From contig NC_044976.1 of the NCBI RefSeq assembly GCF_008728515.1, positions 213,653,467-213,717,466 of the forward strand: DNA of 64,000 bases, in the 5' to 3' direction. The stretch comes from Papio anubis (taxonomy: Eukaryota; Chordata; Mammalia; Primates; Cercopithecidae). Within the stretch, counting starts at the first letter, position 1, and every line of letters starts with the position of its first letter. The notes beneath the pieces were generated by a model. It was not told the origin of the DNA. It saw only the letters and a program-made list of their open reading frames with translations, and searched no databases. The position numbers were made by a program, and so were the translations under genes. Of the stretch, positions 34,701 through 46,950 are shown piece by piece.

Positions 34701-34829
34701 ATAAGAATGAGCCTGAGGTGGACCCTTGGTTTCTTCTTTCTGTAAGTCCAAAGTCATCTGTCCTGTCACATTTTATTTTTAGCACTAAATTAATTTTAAA
34801 AATCTATTAATAATACAACAATTTACAAA

Positions 34830-35125
34830 ATTAATAATAGCTAATATTTATTTGGTATCTATCACATGCTTTATAAAGATTACTAATTTAAATTGTTGTA
34901 AGAACCCTTTTCATCCAACAATTGGGGCATGGTAGATAAAAGAAAAAAAAGAACCTTTAAATATCATTATTACCCCCATTTTAGTGTTCAGGACATTGAG
35001 ATGCGCAAAGGCTGAAAAAACTTGCACCCAGTTTTATCTGTGGTTCATAGCAGAGCTGGAATTGAAACCTACTGCTGTCTGCATCTAAATCCTGTGTTCT
35101 TAGCCAGTAAGCTATACTGCCCCTA
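34830..35125 (-). repeat. MIR SINE, near complete
   Basis: Reverse MIR spanning both ends: AATAATAGCTAATATTTATT at the 3' side and TAGCCAGTAAGCTATACTGC at the 5' side. TATTACCCCCATTTTAGTG and CAGAGCTGGAATTGAAACC lie between, with extra bases near 34915-34960. Confidence 0.88.
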
Positions 35126-35476
35126 ACCAATGTGCAGGGCCAGAGTCCAACAGGGATATATAAGCATAGATCCTAGTTGCTTGAATTCAGAGACTAGTTG
35201 GAGCCAAGACCAACATAGAGAACCGAAAAGGGAGAGGGTAGCCTTATACCCGTGGGACTGGTCAGACCCAAAAAGGAAGGCTTTGGGGAGCAAGGGCAGC
35301 AGGGGCCACGGTGTCAAGGGTTATTAATTGTTACCTATTCACTGTTGCCGTGGGTGGTATGCTGATCTGGCAACCCTTCAAGCAATGTGTATGCAGCTGT
35401 GTGAACATGTGTGTCTCCACTCAATGTGGGCCAACTAGGAGTAAGACCTTCTTCTATTGGTAAAGAAAGTACATTT
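35126..35476. other. Unique sequence, no gene seen
   Basis: No repeat or exon recognised. Confidence 0.4.
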
Positions 35477-35756
35477 AGCTGGGCGTGGTGGCTCACACCT
35501 ATAATCCCAGCACTTTGGGAGGCCAAGGCAGGCAGATAATTTGAAGTCAGGAGTTTGAGACCAGCCTGACTAACATGGTGAAACCCCATCTCTACTAAAG
35601 ACACAAAAATTAGCTGAGCGTGGTGACATGCGTCTGTAGTCTCAGCTACTCAGGAGGCTGAGGCGGGAGAATCACTTGAACCCGAGAAGCAGATGTTGCA
35701 GTGACCTGAGATCGTGCCACTGCACTCCAGCCTGGGTGACAGAGTGAGACTGTCAA
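35477..35756 (+). mobile_element. AluS-type element with expanded purine tail
   Basis: Full-length Alu body from AGCTGGGCGTGGTGG to ACAGAGTGAGACTGTCAA. The tail (35757-35975) has become a purine microsatellite, listed separately. TSDs AAAGAAAGTACATTT (35462-35476) and AAAGAAAGTATGTTT (35976-35990) differ at two positions and show that body and tail are one insertion. Confidence 0.96.
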
Positions 35757-35757
35757 C

Positions 35758-35788
<31 letters not shown>

Positions 35789-35888
35789 GAGAAGAAAGAA
35801 GGAAGGAAGGAAGGAAGGAAGGAAGGAAGGAAGGAAGGAAGGAAGGAAGGAAGGAAGGAAGGAAGGAAGGAAGGAAGGAAGGAAGGAA

Positions 35889-35932
<44 letters not shown>

Positions 35933-35975
35933 AAAGAAAGAAAGAAAGAAAGAAGAGAAAAGAAAGAAAGACAGA
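35757..35975. repeat. Purine microsatellite with (GGAA)23
   Basis: The Alu tail consists of (GA)n at 35771-35792, an uninterrupted (GGAA) run at 35801-35892 (23 units by count) and GAAA-rich sequence to 35975. GGAA is the core of ETS-factor sites. Long GGAA runs are the documented type of element bound by the EWSR1-FLI1 fusion in Ewing sarcoma. Length is likely polymorphic. Confidence 0.97.
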
Positions 35976-36069
35976 AAAGAAAGTATGTTTGGACACCTAA
36001 CAGCAACTAAGTTCTCAGCTCAAAAAGTCTGGAGCTTGATGAGGTGAGCCCTTGAGTCGATTTTTCTAG

Positions 36070-36275
36070 CAGCTCCCATCTATGGAGCACTCATTCTGAT
36101 CCAGGCACTCTGCAAGGCATTTGCCAAACATGAGTGTAATCTAATTCTCACTGCCTGGGGAGCTGGTTTCTCCATTTTACAGATGAGCTGAGTAAGGTGA
36201 CTAAGGTCTTACAGCTTAGAGATGTAAGAGCTGTGACCCTATCCCAGTCAATTCAAAGGCCAGTATCTTAATCTG
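36070..36275 (-). repeat. MIR SINE
   Basis: Reverse MIR: CCAGGCACTCTGCAAGGCAT, CTCCATTTTACAGATGAGCT, AAGGTCTTACAGCTTAGAGA and CAGTATCTTAATCTG. Confidence 0.82.
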
Positions 36276-36330
36276 ATGTGTGCTTCCTCATTTCTAGGCA
36301 CTCAAACTATACTCAGGGTAGTATAAGCAG

Positions 36331-36352
36331 TGTGTGTGTGTGCATGTGTGTC

Positions 36353-36387
<35 letters not shown>

Positions 36388-36403
36388 AACAGAGAGAGAG
36401 AGT
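36331..36403. repeat. (TG)n(AG)n microsatellite
   Basis: A TG run with two interruptions (36331-36370) joins an AG run (36370-36403). Confidence 0.95.
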
Positions 36404-36995
36404 TCTAGTAGGCACTGGAAATCCAAGCAGAGGGCAGGCCCAGACTTGTCCCCTCTAGCAGTACACATAGGAGAGAGGTTTGGGGCTTTAATCCCCATCT
36501 GAAGTTCAGCCACTGTTTATCGAACTACCTTGCACAGGCACTCTCAGAACAAAGCTTTTGCTCAAAGAAGCCCACACCCTCAGGCTGGGCAGGTGTGTCT
36601 GAGGCTGGGTTTCCTGGCATAGACACGCTGGCCATTCGGGCAGCAGCTGTACCCAGGACCTCCATGGATGCCTCTTCTGCCTCCCTGCTCTGCTCCACTC
36701 ATCTGAGCTCACAAGATGGGCTCAGTTCTCTAGGTTCTTCATCCAGAGTCTCATCCTAGCCCTGAAGGCTCATGGGAGACTGCCAGCAATGGTGAAACCA
36801 CCAATATGCTGGAAAGAGATGCTGTGGTAGGTCCAGGCCTCACAACCAAAAAGACTCGAAAGCCCTTTCCTTTCGACAGGTTCCTTCTGACCTAGAGGAC
36901 GATGGCCTCTTAACTTCCAGCCTTGGAATGCATCCAGCCATCACTTATTGAGCACCTACACATCCTATTCCTTGTTTTTAAAAATAAAAGAAAGA
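36404..36995. other. Unique sequence, no gene seen
   Basis: No exon recognised. CATCACTTATTGAGCACCTA near 36940-36960 may be a very short L2 or MIR end. Confidence 0.4.
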
Positions 36996-37362
36996 GGCTG
37001 GGTGCGGTGGCTCATGCCTGCAATCCCAGCACTTTGGGAGGCCAAGGAGTGAGAATCACTAGAGGCCACGAGTTTGAGACCAGCCTGGGCAACATAACAA
37101 GATGCTGTTTCTAAAAAAGAAAAAGAAAAGAAAAGAAAAAGCCAAGTGTGGTGATGCCACAGTAGCCAGGAGTCGGCCTGTGGTCCCAGCTCCTCAGGAG
37201 GCTGAGGTGTGAGGATTACTTGAACCCAGGACTTCGACGATACAGTGAGTTACATGATCATATGATCATACCACTATACTGTACTCCAGCCTGGGTGACA
37301 GAGCAAGACCCAAGACCCAATCTCAAAAAAAAAAAAAAAAAAAAAAGAGAGAGAGAGAGAGA
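36996..37362 (+). mobile_element. AluJ-type element with GA-extended tail
   Basis: From GGCTGGGTGCGGTGG to an A run (37325-37346) and a short GA run. The middle A-rich linker and the right arm carry extra bases, including AGCCAGGAGTCGGCC and a TGATCATATGATCATA palindromic stretch near 37254-37269. Confidence 0.92.
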
Positions 37363-37494
37363 ATCTTTAGTTCTGCTTAGATGTAAAAGGCTTTGTCTAT
37401 TCACGTTGGTATGTGACCTTGTTTGCTATGAGTAGGCATCTGAAACTCTTAATTTATTTGAGTCAACTTAAATCAAGCTGATCTGCAAATTTTA

Positions 37495-37690
37495 GAAGTT
37501 TCCTGTGTGTTATAAAGCACACAAGTATGATCCTCCTTATGTAAAAGAGAATCCACATACTGGCGTTGAACGTATACATTGGGAGGTATCCTGAAAGATG
37601 TCCCCCAAAACGCCATGTGTGGTTTTCTTCAGAGGATGAAATGTTGAGTGGCTTTTCTTTTTTCCTTGTTCTCTCCTGCTTTGTTCAGGA
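37495..37690 (+). mobile_element. Probable old L1 (L1M) 3' UTR piece
   Basis: Follows the same order as 32260-32420: AGAATCCACATACTGG, GGGAGGTATCCTGAAAGATG, GAGGATGAAATGTTGAGTGG and TTTTCCTTGTTCTCTCCTGC. This suggests the same L1M 3' UTR in the same orientation. Confidence 0.5.
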
Positions 37691-39399
37691 AAGTGCTAGG
37701 CAGAGAAAGATAAGCACCATCACCCATTTAGTCTTTCAAACCTTTCCCACTGGAGCACCTACTGGCACAGACAAGAGTCAATCTGAGTGCCTAACATAAC
37801 CCAACAGAAAGGCAGCCTTCTTTGAAAGCCTGTGTTCATTCTTAAATGTCATGCAAATGTTGTATTATACTCCACAATATACTGTTTAAGCCTAAAAGTG
37901 CTCTTGGTTATTTACCGTCAAGCAGAATTAATGCTCCAGGAAAATACTCCAGATTTATCCTGTGGCTCTCTCCATGTCTCCAGCGTAGATTGCCAGGACT
38001 TCTAGGACTGGGGCCACTCTAAGCAGCAAGGAGGTGACAGTCTGTCCAAATCAGGGCTCCCTGGACTTTTGGATTCTCTGCTAGTCTCCTCCTTCAATTG
38101 TAGAAGGCTCCCTGGCAAGGGATGCAGAGCTCTTTAAATCTGGAAGTGCTAGTCAGGTAAGCTTGAAATGGGCTGTCTTCAAAAGGGGTATTAGAATTCT
38201 TTAACTAGAGGCGCTCAGGAAAACTTGCAAGCTCTAGAAAAATCTGTTGCATTAATAATTCCACTCCAATCCTTGATAAAGTCCTCTAGCTATCTCAAAC
38301 ACGCCTCTGGTCCCTTGGACTAAAGATTTATGCTTGTTGACTTTTGTTCTATTTTCTGGTTTTTCAGGACCGACAAAGCCTGTTTGACCAGTCAGGTGAA
38401 ACTAGTCTTTAAACCCTAATGACCCGGATTAGCCATCTTGAGACTAACAGCTGATATCACTGACAGTGGCCAAGACACAACACAAGGTGGTGCATGACCT
38501 AAGCCCTCGCCAAGCTATGGTCAATGCATGGCCCAGCACTTGATGGCATATGACTTCAGGAATAGTCACATGTACTCTATTTTCAGGTGATATGTGTCCC
38601 ACTTTGGGGTTATCTCACAGTTAATACAGATGGAAAAGTCTATTGGGTGCCCATACAAATATTCTGGTCTACTTTCTAGTTCTTGCTTTGTATCTGCCAA
38701 CATGATTTAATTACTGAGGTTGAAACAAAGACTGGCTCTGGCCCATCTATACTGGAGAATGACTCGGGCAGGTTCACTTGGACTTTGACACAAATCACCA
38801 TTCCACTGGAGTGTGGCTAAAGATGTTTCTGGGTGTCTCAGGACAAGCAACCTCCCTTTAAAGTTGGTTCTGTTTCTGGGAAGACTACTAAAACACACAT
38901 GGGCAATTTTTATTTCTTAATTAAATGAAGACATTTTAAAATAAATAAAACATACACAAGGGCGTCTGATGCTGTTCCTTATGCTTTCCCTCTATCTGGC
39001 ATGTGGTCAAGGTCGTGCTATATAAACTAAAGTAATAGGATCTTCTGTGGGGTGCTGGGCTGTTCAGCCGTCAATGCCAAAGGGCTTTGGCAGCAAGAGA
39101 GAGAGCAGGGACACTAAGCAGAAATATCACAGTCAACTTGCTGTTTTCAGTAAGATGGTGATAATAGAAGGACGGAAGTAATACATTGTCAAAAGCATAG
39201 AACTCTTGCTCCTCACACACTTGAAATATTGATATCTGAAATTACCTGGTATGAAAAGAAAAAAAAAAAAAGAAACGCAGAAGAAAAGTTTTCTTTAAGC
39301 TGAATTTTTTTAAGGCTAAAAATGTGCTATTTTCTAGAAGTTAATAAATCACTATGTGACTTTGGTTCAGGTTTTCTGGAAGAACCTCTCTTTGGATTA
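37691..39399. other. Unique sequence, no gene seen
   Basis: About 1.7 kb without a recognised repeat. I could not assign 38390-38900 to any family. Frames are short. Confidence 0.35.
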
Positions 39400-39600
39400 G
39401 TATCAGTTAAGAATGCATTTGGCTACACGTAACAGAAAACATTGCTATAGAAACGGAAAGAACTAGGGCTTTCTTTCTCACACAGGAAAGAAGTGTGGGG
39501 GTTGTAGTCAGGGCAGGTTTGGCGCTCAGTGATGTTCTCGGGGACCCAGGTTCTTTTCATCTTTCTACTCCTCACTTATTCTTAACATCGTCAGGCTTTC
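39400..39600 (+). repeat. Possible dispersed repeat, family uncertain
   Basis: ATTTGGCTACACGTAACAGA and the following CTCACACAGGAAAGAAG text resemble a dispersed mammalian repeat of the 'ggctgcaagtaacagaaa' kind. The name is not certain. Confidence 0.35.
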
Positions 39601-39955
39601 CATCTCATTTACTGAATGTCATTGGTATATTTTGACATCTGCATTCTAGGAGGAAGAGCAAAGGGTGAAAAGAGACCTTCCCCTTGGTAAAGCTTTGTCT
39701 TTTGACTTAAAAAGTCCATGTTCTCCAAGGACATCTTCCCATATCTCAAGACCGGACTGTGTTCAATGGATTCCATCAACCGCACAAAGGCTGAGAAAGA
39801 CTGCTGTGAGCTGTGTTGCCACCCTATATAAAACTGGGCTCCCTAAGTCAGGATGCCTGAGGGAGATAGAGATGTTGGGTGAACAATTAGCAGTATCTGT
39901 CACAGTGGCTGGGACCTGGTAAGGAATCCTGGTACCTGTATATAAGTCAGGATCT

Positions 39956-40268
39956 GGCCAGGTGCAGTTGCTCATGCCTGTAATCCCAGCAGTTTGGGAG
40001 GCCGAGGCCGGCAGATCACCTGAGGTCCGGAGTTCGAGACCAGCCTGACCAACATGGAGAAACCCCGTCTCTACTAAAAATAGAAATTAGCCGAGTGTGG
40101 TGGCACACGCCTGTAAACCCAGCTACTTGGGAGGCTGAGGCAGGAGAATCGCTTGAACCTGGGAGGCGGAGATTGCGGGGTGAGCCAAGATCGAGCCATT
40201 GCACTCCAGCCTGGGCAACAAGAGCGAAACTCCCTCTCAAAAAAAAAAAGAAAAAGAAAAAGAAAAAA
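39956..40268 (+). mobile_element. AluS-type element, full length
   Basis: From GGCCAGGTGCAGTTGCTCAT to an AAAAAG-repeat tail. TSDs AAGTCAGGATC (39944-39954) and AGGTCAGGATC (40269-40279) differ at one position. Confidence 0.96.
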
Positions 40269-40279
40269 AGGTCAGGATC

Positions 40280-42394
40280 CATCCTTCCAAACAATGCAAA
40301 TGGTTTTCCACTGAGTTTGCAGCCAACCAGTGGCTACAGTAATGTGTCATCTGAACAAGGGCCACCAGGTCCCAAGGTCTGTGGTGCCTATGGCCTTGAA
40401 TGAGGAAAAGAATAAGATTACAGCTCTATCCTCTTATTCCAACCTAATGGTACTTAATGAAATCATTAGCATGCATTACCAGTAAGGTGGCTCATTCATA
40501 TGGCTCCTGATAAAATACATAGCTTTCATTTACAGCTAAGTAGGGGAAGAGATTCCTTTACTCTGTCATTTGTGCTTCTTTCTTCTCCTGCTGAATGTTA
40601 CACAAGGCTACTTAAATTCCCTGTTTCCAGTGATTTAAACAATCGACTACACTTCTCAGCACTTCTTCCCAGCTCTCAATCTTGTAAAAAATTCTGTTCT
40701 CCTGACCAGCTTAAACACCTCTCTGGAATTATGCCCGGCATTGTTTGTCATGTTCCTATTTGGGGAGTTTTTTATTCAGGACCCGTGGGCTCAGGAGACT
40801 TCTCAACAATGTCAGTGGGCTGGGGGTAAGGCTCAATATTCACATATTTCAGAGTCAGGACTGGCATCTACAAGCACTACTTTACAGATTATTCAAAGCT
40901 CATGATTTGCTTAAAGCTGGTGATTTTATTTTAAATTTATGGAAGATTGCACAGTATGACTTATAAATCTCACGGCAGGGATTTATAAATGCTGGGCTAC
41001 TTTTTTTTTTAAATAATAGCTGTACACAATCAAATTGTATTTGGCTTATGCTTGGTTCTGACCTCTGGATCTCATAAAAATGCTCCTCGACATAACCAGT
41101 CATTTTCTATCTTGAAACTGGGATATTGTGATTTTTTAATTCTAAGTACACAAAATCCACAGGCAAGAGAAAATATCTATTAAAAGAAGGGGAGATGAAA
41201 GTGAATTCCTTCTACCAAAATGAAGTAAACCAGGCAGTTAAGAACACCTGGCAGGATACAAATGGTCATCTTGTATCGATATTCACCCCCAATTTCTAGT
41301 TGCTACTTTTCTTCATTACCTAAGAAAGTGGTTCACTCATTCTTGGGGAAGGAAAGTCTTTTCCAGAACAAATGAAAATATTTTCTCAGGGAGGTAAATA
41401 TAAGAGAATGGCATATTTGAAGGGCTGGCTCTTCCCTGCGCTTGAGAAAAGGGAACCAGCAATAGTGGTGAAGGCAGATTTTGAGTCCAGGTAGTCTTGT
41501 TCCAGAACCCATGTCGCTGACCACTACCCTATACCGTGGGGCTCTCACCATCCAACATGGAGACCAAAGGGCATCCCTGGGTCTCCCATAGAGGGATGAG
41601 GAGGGATTCTCGCACCTGTTCTTGGGAGAAGAGGGAAGGGTTGTTTGAACTGGGCATCCCGGAGCACCCACGCTGGGACCAAGGCGGGTGGATCCTACCA
41701 TCAACATGTAGAGTCAAAAGGAGAAATAGAAAAACAACAAGAGGACAAAAGTTAAGTGTAAAAGGCCGATCAGTGAAATCGCTTTCTCATGTGTGAGCAA
41801 CAGAGCTATAAAAAGAACTTCAAGCAGCTTTTCAGTCAAACCTTTACAGTCTATCCACCCAAGAAAGAGCCTCAAAATTAAACTCTCAACTTTTTATTTA
41901 GGGCCAATTTTCATTCAGATGTGTCCTTATTGTACCCCTCTCAGGTCAGAATGATCCCCATCTCGCTATCAGCCAAGTTAGGCTGGACAGCCCAACATAT
42001 ACTCAGAGCTCAAGAAATCTTATTGAAAAAGAAGCTCCATCACCATCCTGTATTTCAGAAGCAGCAATCACATAGCCAGCCAAAGTGAAATTAAGAAATT
42101 TGCATGTCATTTATTAATATCCTCCTTGTCTGTCAAGCAGGCTTCAAAAACGTGTTTTCCTCCTTTCAAAAGAAGCAAATTGTAATGAGCTCATTCACAC
42201 TAAGGCTCTCAGGCCAGGCCATGTTTCTCCACGAGTGTGCAGAGGGTAAACTTCCACAAGGGAACGGTGGCCAATTGATACATTCTTTTCTTTATCCTAG
42301 TACCCGGAGCGTTCTTTCCTACATACAGTGTAGTGTCTACAAAACGGTCTCCATTCCAGCATAGTCTTTTTTGAAATCAAAAGTATTTCAAGTT
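40280..42394. other. Unique sequence, no gene seen
   Basis: About 2.1 kb without a recognised repeat. A T run is at 41001-41011. Frames up to 124 codons (41333-41707 minus) overlap frames on the other strand and have no domain. Confidence 0.4.
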
Positions 42395-42618
42395 GCCAGC
42401 CTGGGCAACAGGGTGAGACACTAACTCTACAAAAAAAATTTTTTTAAAAATTAGCCAGATTATGGCATGCTCCTGTGGTCCCAGCTACTCAAGAGGCTAA
42501 GGAAGGAGGATTGGTTGAGCCTCGGAAGCTGAGCCATGTTCATGCCACCGCACTCCAGCCTGGGCAACACAGCAAGACCCTACCTCAAAAACAAAACAAA
42601 ACAAAGCGAAACAAAAAA
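42395..42618 (+). mobile_element. 5'-truncated AluJ-type element
   Basis: Starts in the left arm at CCAGCCTGGGCAACAGGG, has an A/T-rich linker at 42431-42448, a diverged right arm and an ACAAA tail. Confidence 0.92.
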
Positions 42619-42639
42619 CTCCAAGATACTGTGTGTTAG

Positions 42640-42905
42640 ATTAGGAAATTGTTGGTTTGTTAGATAGGATGATAATGTTGTGGTTCTAAAAGGAAACGTC
42701 CTTATGTTTTGGAGATGCACAGTGAAGCATTTAGGGATGAAATGTAATGATATTTGTAATTCACTTTAAAATGTTAGTAAAATTTTTTAATACATAAAGT
42801 AAATATGGTAAAATGTTAACAGTGGATATAGCCAAGAAATGGGTTAAGTGTCCATTAAACTTTTCTCTCTGTAGTGTCTGTGATTAAACATTTTCCTAAC
42901 AAAAC
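42640..42905 (+). mobile_element. Old L1 (L1M) 3' end
   Basis: AGGATGATAATGTTGTGGTT, CAGTGAAGCATTTAGGGATG, TAGCCAAGAAATGGGTTAAG-like text and the terminal AAACATTTTCCTAACAAAAC follow L1M 3' UTRs. Confidence 0.72.
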
Positions 42906-43019
42906 ATCAAAAACTGCAAGATGGAGCTTCCCTGAAAGCTGCCTGGTCTCCTTATCAGACACCTTCCCCCTCTTCTGGCACCTGCAGCCACCCGTAGCCA
43001 GGCCTCTCCATTTAAGTTC

Positions 43020-43245
43020 TGAAGCTGTTGAGGTGCTTTCTCTATATGCCAAGCGCCATTCTAAGCACTTTTTATTAATTACATCATCTGCTCTTCACCA
43101 AAGCCCTATACAATAGCTAATATAGCAACTATTATCCCCATTTCGCTGAGATGTAAACTGAGACCCAGAGGTGTGAATGTGCCCAAGATCACTCAGCTAG
43201 TAAGTGTCACAACCAGAATTGCAACCAGGTCATTCATTACTACAT
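43020..43245 (-). repeat. MIR SINE
   Basis: Reverse MIR: CCAAGCGCCATTCTAAGCAC, ACTATTATCCCCATTTCGCT, CCCAAGATCACTCAGCTAGT and AACCAGAATTGCAACCAGGT. Confidence 0.88.
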
Positions 43246-43746
43246 TAAAACACCCCAGCCAATTAGTCATCTGAGGTCACAGTGCTTCTCTCATAAAGGT
43301 GTTTGAAGGTGTTGGCCACACTTTACCACCCTACATGATACTAATTACATTCTAGCAGTGCTCTTTCTACATGAGATAAAGTTGGTTCCTGTTGTTGCTT
43401 CCCCTTTTTGTATTTCTCTCAGAAACAAATCAGTGTCTGCTTCTTCACAGACACTGGATAAATAATTATCGATTGCTTTGCTATCTAGTAAGATGGGTCA
43501 AGTTCTAGGCTGATAGCAATCCTCGAAGCCTTCACCTTTGGCTGAAGATTCCTCTGTCTCTGTTATTCAAGTATGAGTGGTATAGTCCCCACTCAGCAGG
43601 TGATAATCCTCCTCAGAGGTGTCCTGAACCCATTTCTGATGCCCACCTTGGTTTATTCCTGCCTGACCGAATCATTATCAGAAACAACAACGAATAATGT
43701 GGTGCATGTTTGTATGTGGACTCAAGGAACCTGGCTGAAACCAGCA
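43246..43746. other. Unique sequence, no gene seen
   Basis: No repeat or exon recognised. Confidence 0.4.
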
Positions 43747-43810
<64 letters not shown>

Positions 43811-44069
43811 CTATCTTTATCTAGCTATCTATCCATGTATCTATCTATCCGTCTGTCTGTCCATCTGCCTGTCCATCTGTCCGTCTGTCTATTTCTATAT
43901 CTGTCAGTCATCTTATCTGTCTCTATCTATATATCTCTATCTCTATCTCTCTGTCTCTATCTATTGCTCTCTCTATCAATCATCTATCTATTGCTATCTT
44001 TCTGAATCTATGTTTATCTATCCATTTATCTATCTTTCAATATCTACCTACCCACCTACCTACCTATTG
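43747..44069. repeat. (TATC)n microsatellite, decaying
   Basis: Ten pure TATC units start at 43747, followed by five more after one interruption. Drifted TCTG, CCAT and CTAC variants then continue to 44069. The complementary strand is a GATA array. The long Ser/Ile/Tyr/Leu frame across it is a repeat artefact. Confidence 0.96.
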
Positions 44070-45199
44070 ACATGCGTGTAATTTTGATGGTTAGAGGCTA
44101 AGAAAAAGCCAGCATCTTTTATTGTGAACGAGTTTATCTAAAGATACAGATTTTTGGAATTCATCTCTACTCCTTTATATTAGAAATATATACTCCAGTG
44201 GGCCTTTTGGGTGAGCAAAGGTATAGCAAAGATCCAATTCCAGAACGGGAAGCTCTGGGTTCACTTGATCAACTTGTGGTGCACAATCACATGAAAGGTT
44301 GTTCGCGATGGGCACATTCTGTTCTTACTTTTCTAAAAATGGGTCTAGATTATACGGTCTCTGAAAGTTGTGTTCAGCTCTTGGTTGGTATGTTTTTTTC
44401 ATTTATTTTTCAAGGGCTGGCTCACAGGAGAGGGAGAGCAGAGACTGGAGGGATGGAGGAAGCCCATCATCACTTCAGGCAGGCAAGACTCCCTAAAAAG
44501 ACCAGACAAGGGTTGCCAGAGCCCTTTCCGACCATTCTACAGAAGCCCCACAAGCAGCGTTCTCCAAGACTGAATAGCCCAGTTCATTGTGTCCTGAAGG
44601 CTGTTCCAAGGGAGGCCGAGGCTCAGGTTGGGCTCTGCAGGTAGCAGGCCAGCCCCCGTGGCAGAGCGTAGTTGCTCTCGCTGTAGCCCACCTTGGGGAA
44701 AGGTCTGTCCTGAACTCAGATGTGGGCACCTAGGCCATGGGTCTTGCGTGGAAGGAGGGAGGCCACTCGTTCCCCAGGTCTTGAGGAGTTCAGTTCTGAC
44801 TCTGGCCAGGAGAGACATGCTCAAAGATTCTCCCAGGCATGTGAGATGGCTCCGGGAACTCGGCCATAGGTAGGGGCTTAGGAAAGATTTCTAAGGAGGA
44901 AATCTCTGTGGAGCTTTATGGTTACTGAAAGAGGGTAAAGCATCACGTGGGTCGGTCCGAGGATCATGTAGGCACTTCCTGGGGTTCCCAGGGAGCTGCC
45001 CTGGCTGAACCACCCTTCTTCTCTGGCCACACAATTCATCTACAGCATTCTGTGTGACCTCACAACCTGGGCAGTCTCGGGAATGTGATTGCATGAGCCC
45101 GCGTATCCAGCCATTCTAAATTCTGTGCTCAGTAGGCCTGGGATGGCGCTTTTTAAACCACAAGTAGCCTCCAAGTAGTTCAAAAAGCATATTTCTATT
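44070..45199. other. Unique sequence, no gene seen
   Basis: No repeat recognised. A 148-codon frame (44198-44644) has no domain, and both strands are open in the GC-richer 44400-44850 part. Confidence 0.4.
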
Positions 45200-45310
45200 G
45201 TTTTTCCTTCAAATCACTGGTAATCAGAGAAATGCAAATTAAAACAACAACAGATAGGCTTTTTCTTCCATCAGGCTTGCAAAAGTTTCAAAGAATTGTA
45301 GCTAGTGTTT
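45200..45310 (+). mobile_element. Old L1 ORF2 fragment
   Basis: AATCAGAGAAATGCAAATTA and AAACAACAACAGATAGGC, then CCATCAGGCTTGCAAAAG, fit the C-terminal part of L1M ORF2. Confidence 0.65.
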
Positions 45311-45564
45311 ACACAGGTTGAATTACTTTTTTCCCACCTCCAGTCCTGAGCAATACCAGGAAGGAGAAATAGTTCGTAGTTACCATCGTCTTTTACATAT
45401 TAATGTCGTCAGCCTCAATGAAGAGAAACACGAACAGGGCTGTGAGCACTTTGGAATGGAAAATCATCCCATGTAATCTATTTATTAATTAATGCATTCA
45501 TTCAGGAAATAGTTACTGAACATCTAAGCAGCACAGAGAATGAAGAAGGAAAGTAAAAACACGT

Positions 45565-45705
45565 TAAATGCTGAGTATATGTGGGGCGTTGAGCCAGACT
45601 GTTGGATTAATTATTCTGTGCGTTGGGCAATAAGATCCCCTTTTCACAGATAAAGGGAGGGTAAGTAATTTGCCAAAGGTCACCTAGCTAATGAAAAGTT
45701 TGCTG
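45565..45705 (-). repeat. MIR SINE fragment
   Basis: Reverse MIR: AAGATCCCCTTTTCACAGAT, AGGGTAAGTAATTTGCCAAA and GGTCACCTAGCTAATGAAAA. The preceding 45495-45560 text (ATTCATTCAGGAAATAGTTA) may be an L2 3' end. Confidence 0.7.
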
Positions 45706-46950
45706 GAGGCTCTGTGAGATGGAACATTCAGGATGTTCCCAGTGCTTCTGGAACTTGCCAGCTGTAGAGGAGACTGAGCAAGCATGGGTACCCCTGACAC
45801 AGACACTGGGAACCCCGAACCTTGAGGGACTCAGACAATGCACACTCCAAAGAGCCAAACAAGAGGGGATTATTCTGGTGTGGGCAGGGCTGTGCTTAAA
45901 AGGCATCTCATCTCAGTTAAACATGTGAACAAAACCTTTTGGGATGGGCCACATTAGTAAACAGAGGAGGGCAGGGAAGCAAGAGGAACAGAACTTTCTA
46001 GAGGAAGAGGCCTGCTTGGGCAAATCGCTAAAGAAGTGTCCAAAGCACACTCAGGAAAAATTGCCAATGAGGAAACCAATAAACAAACACACCCACACCT
46101 CGATCTTCACAGCCCTGCAAAAATTCTGGTGAAACCAAACTGGTTTGACGTTCACAAAGAAGATACACAAAAGACACCTGAGATGGAAGTGCAGCCAACA
46201 TCCTGTGAATTTCTCCCCAAGACTTGAGCATTTGAGTCATGGGTTTGGAAAGGAGCTTAGGACTAAAGACACAGGTTGTAGAATCATGGGCTTTCAGGCA
46301 GTTGGGGAAGTTTTGAAGAAGAGAGACTGTGCCGAGTCCAGGGAAGATGGGTGGGACCCTGAATGATGGTTCCCAAGTGTGGCCACAGAACTGGGTTAAG
46401 GCAGAGGCATGGAGGAGAAGGTCACTACTGAAAACTGGCTTTTTTTTTCTCTCACCTGCAGTGCATGGCACCCTGCCTTCCAGAGACGAGGTTTCCAGCA
46501 ACTGTGCTGAATGAATGGAGGAGAAATGAACCCAAGCCAGGAACCCAAATTCTTGTATGTGAACATAAACCTACTTCCAAAATTCTTGAGGAATCCCTAA
46601 CTCAAGTCCCCCAAGTCCTGTTTGGTTGTGAACAGAAAGAGATATTTACAAGAGGAGCCATGGGAACCTGAAAAAATCAGTAGGGAGTGGCAGTCCCTTC
46701 TTATTAATGCGATCAAGACCCATAAATGTACATTGTAATTGTAAATTCTTTCTGGACTCCACATTTCTCCAAAACCTAAGGATGTCTCCAATTATCTCAA
46801 GAAAGAAATGTCATAAGATTCTCAAGACTAAAGTAATGTTCATTGATATCCATGACATGGGAATGGGGAGCGTGTGCTTACAATGCAGCATCTTGAAGGA
46901 AGGCACCATACAAAATTCAATGACAGTTCAGGAATAGTAATAGCTCCTAT
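45706..46950. other. Unique sequence, no gene seen
   Basis: No repeat recognised with confidence. A 157-codon minus-strand frame (46028-46501) has no domain. Confidence 0.35.

Noticed and set aside
35646..36010. Frames of 98-118 codons with repeated PSFL or KEGR
   Set aside because: Translations of the GGAA microsatellite and Alu.
38390..38900. Possible old retroviral internal segment
   Set aside because: I could not find any conserved protein block in any frame, so there is no support beyond a vague impression.
43710..44081. 123-codon frame rich in Ile/Tyr/Leu/Ser, resembling a membrane protein
   Set aside because: It is the TATC microsatellite translated.
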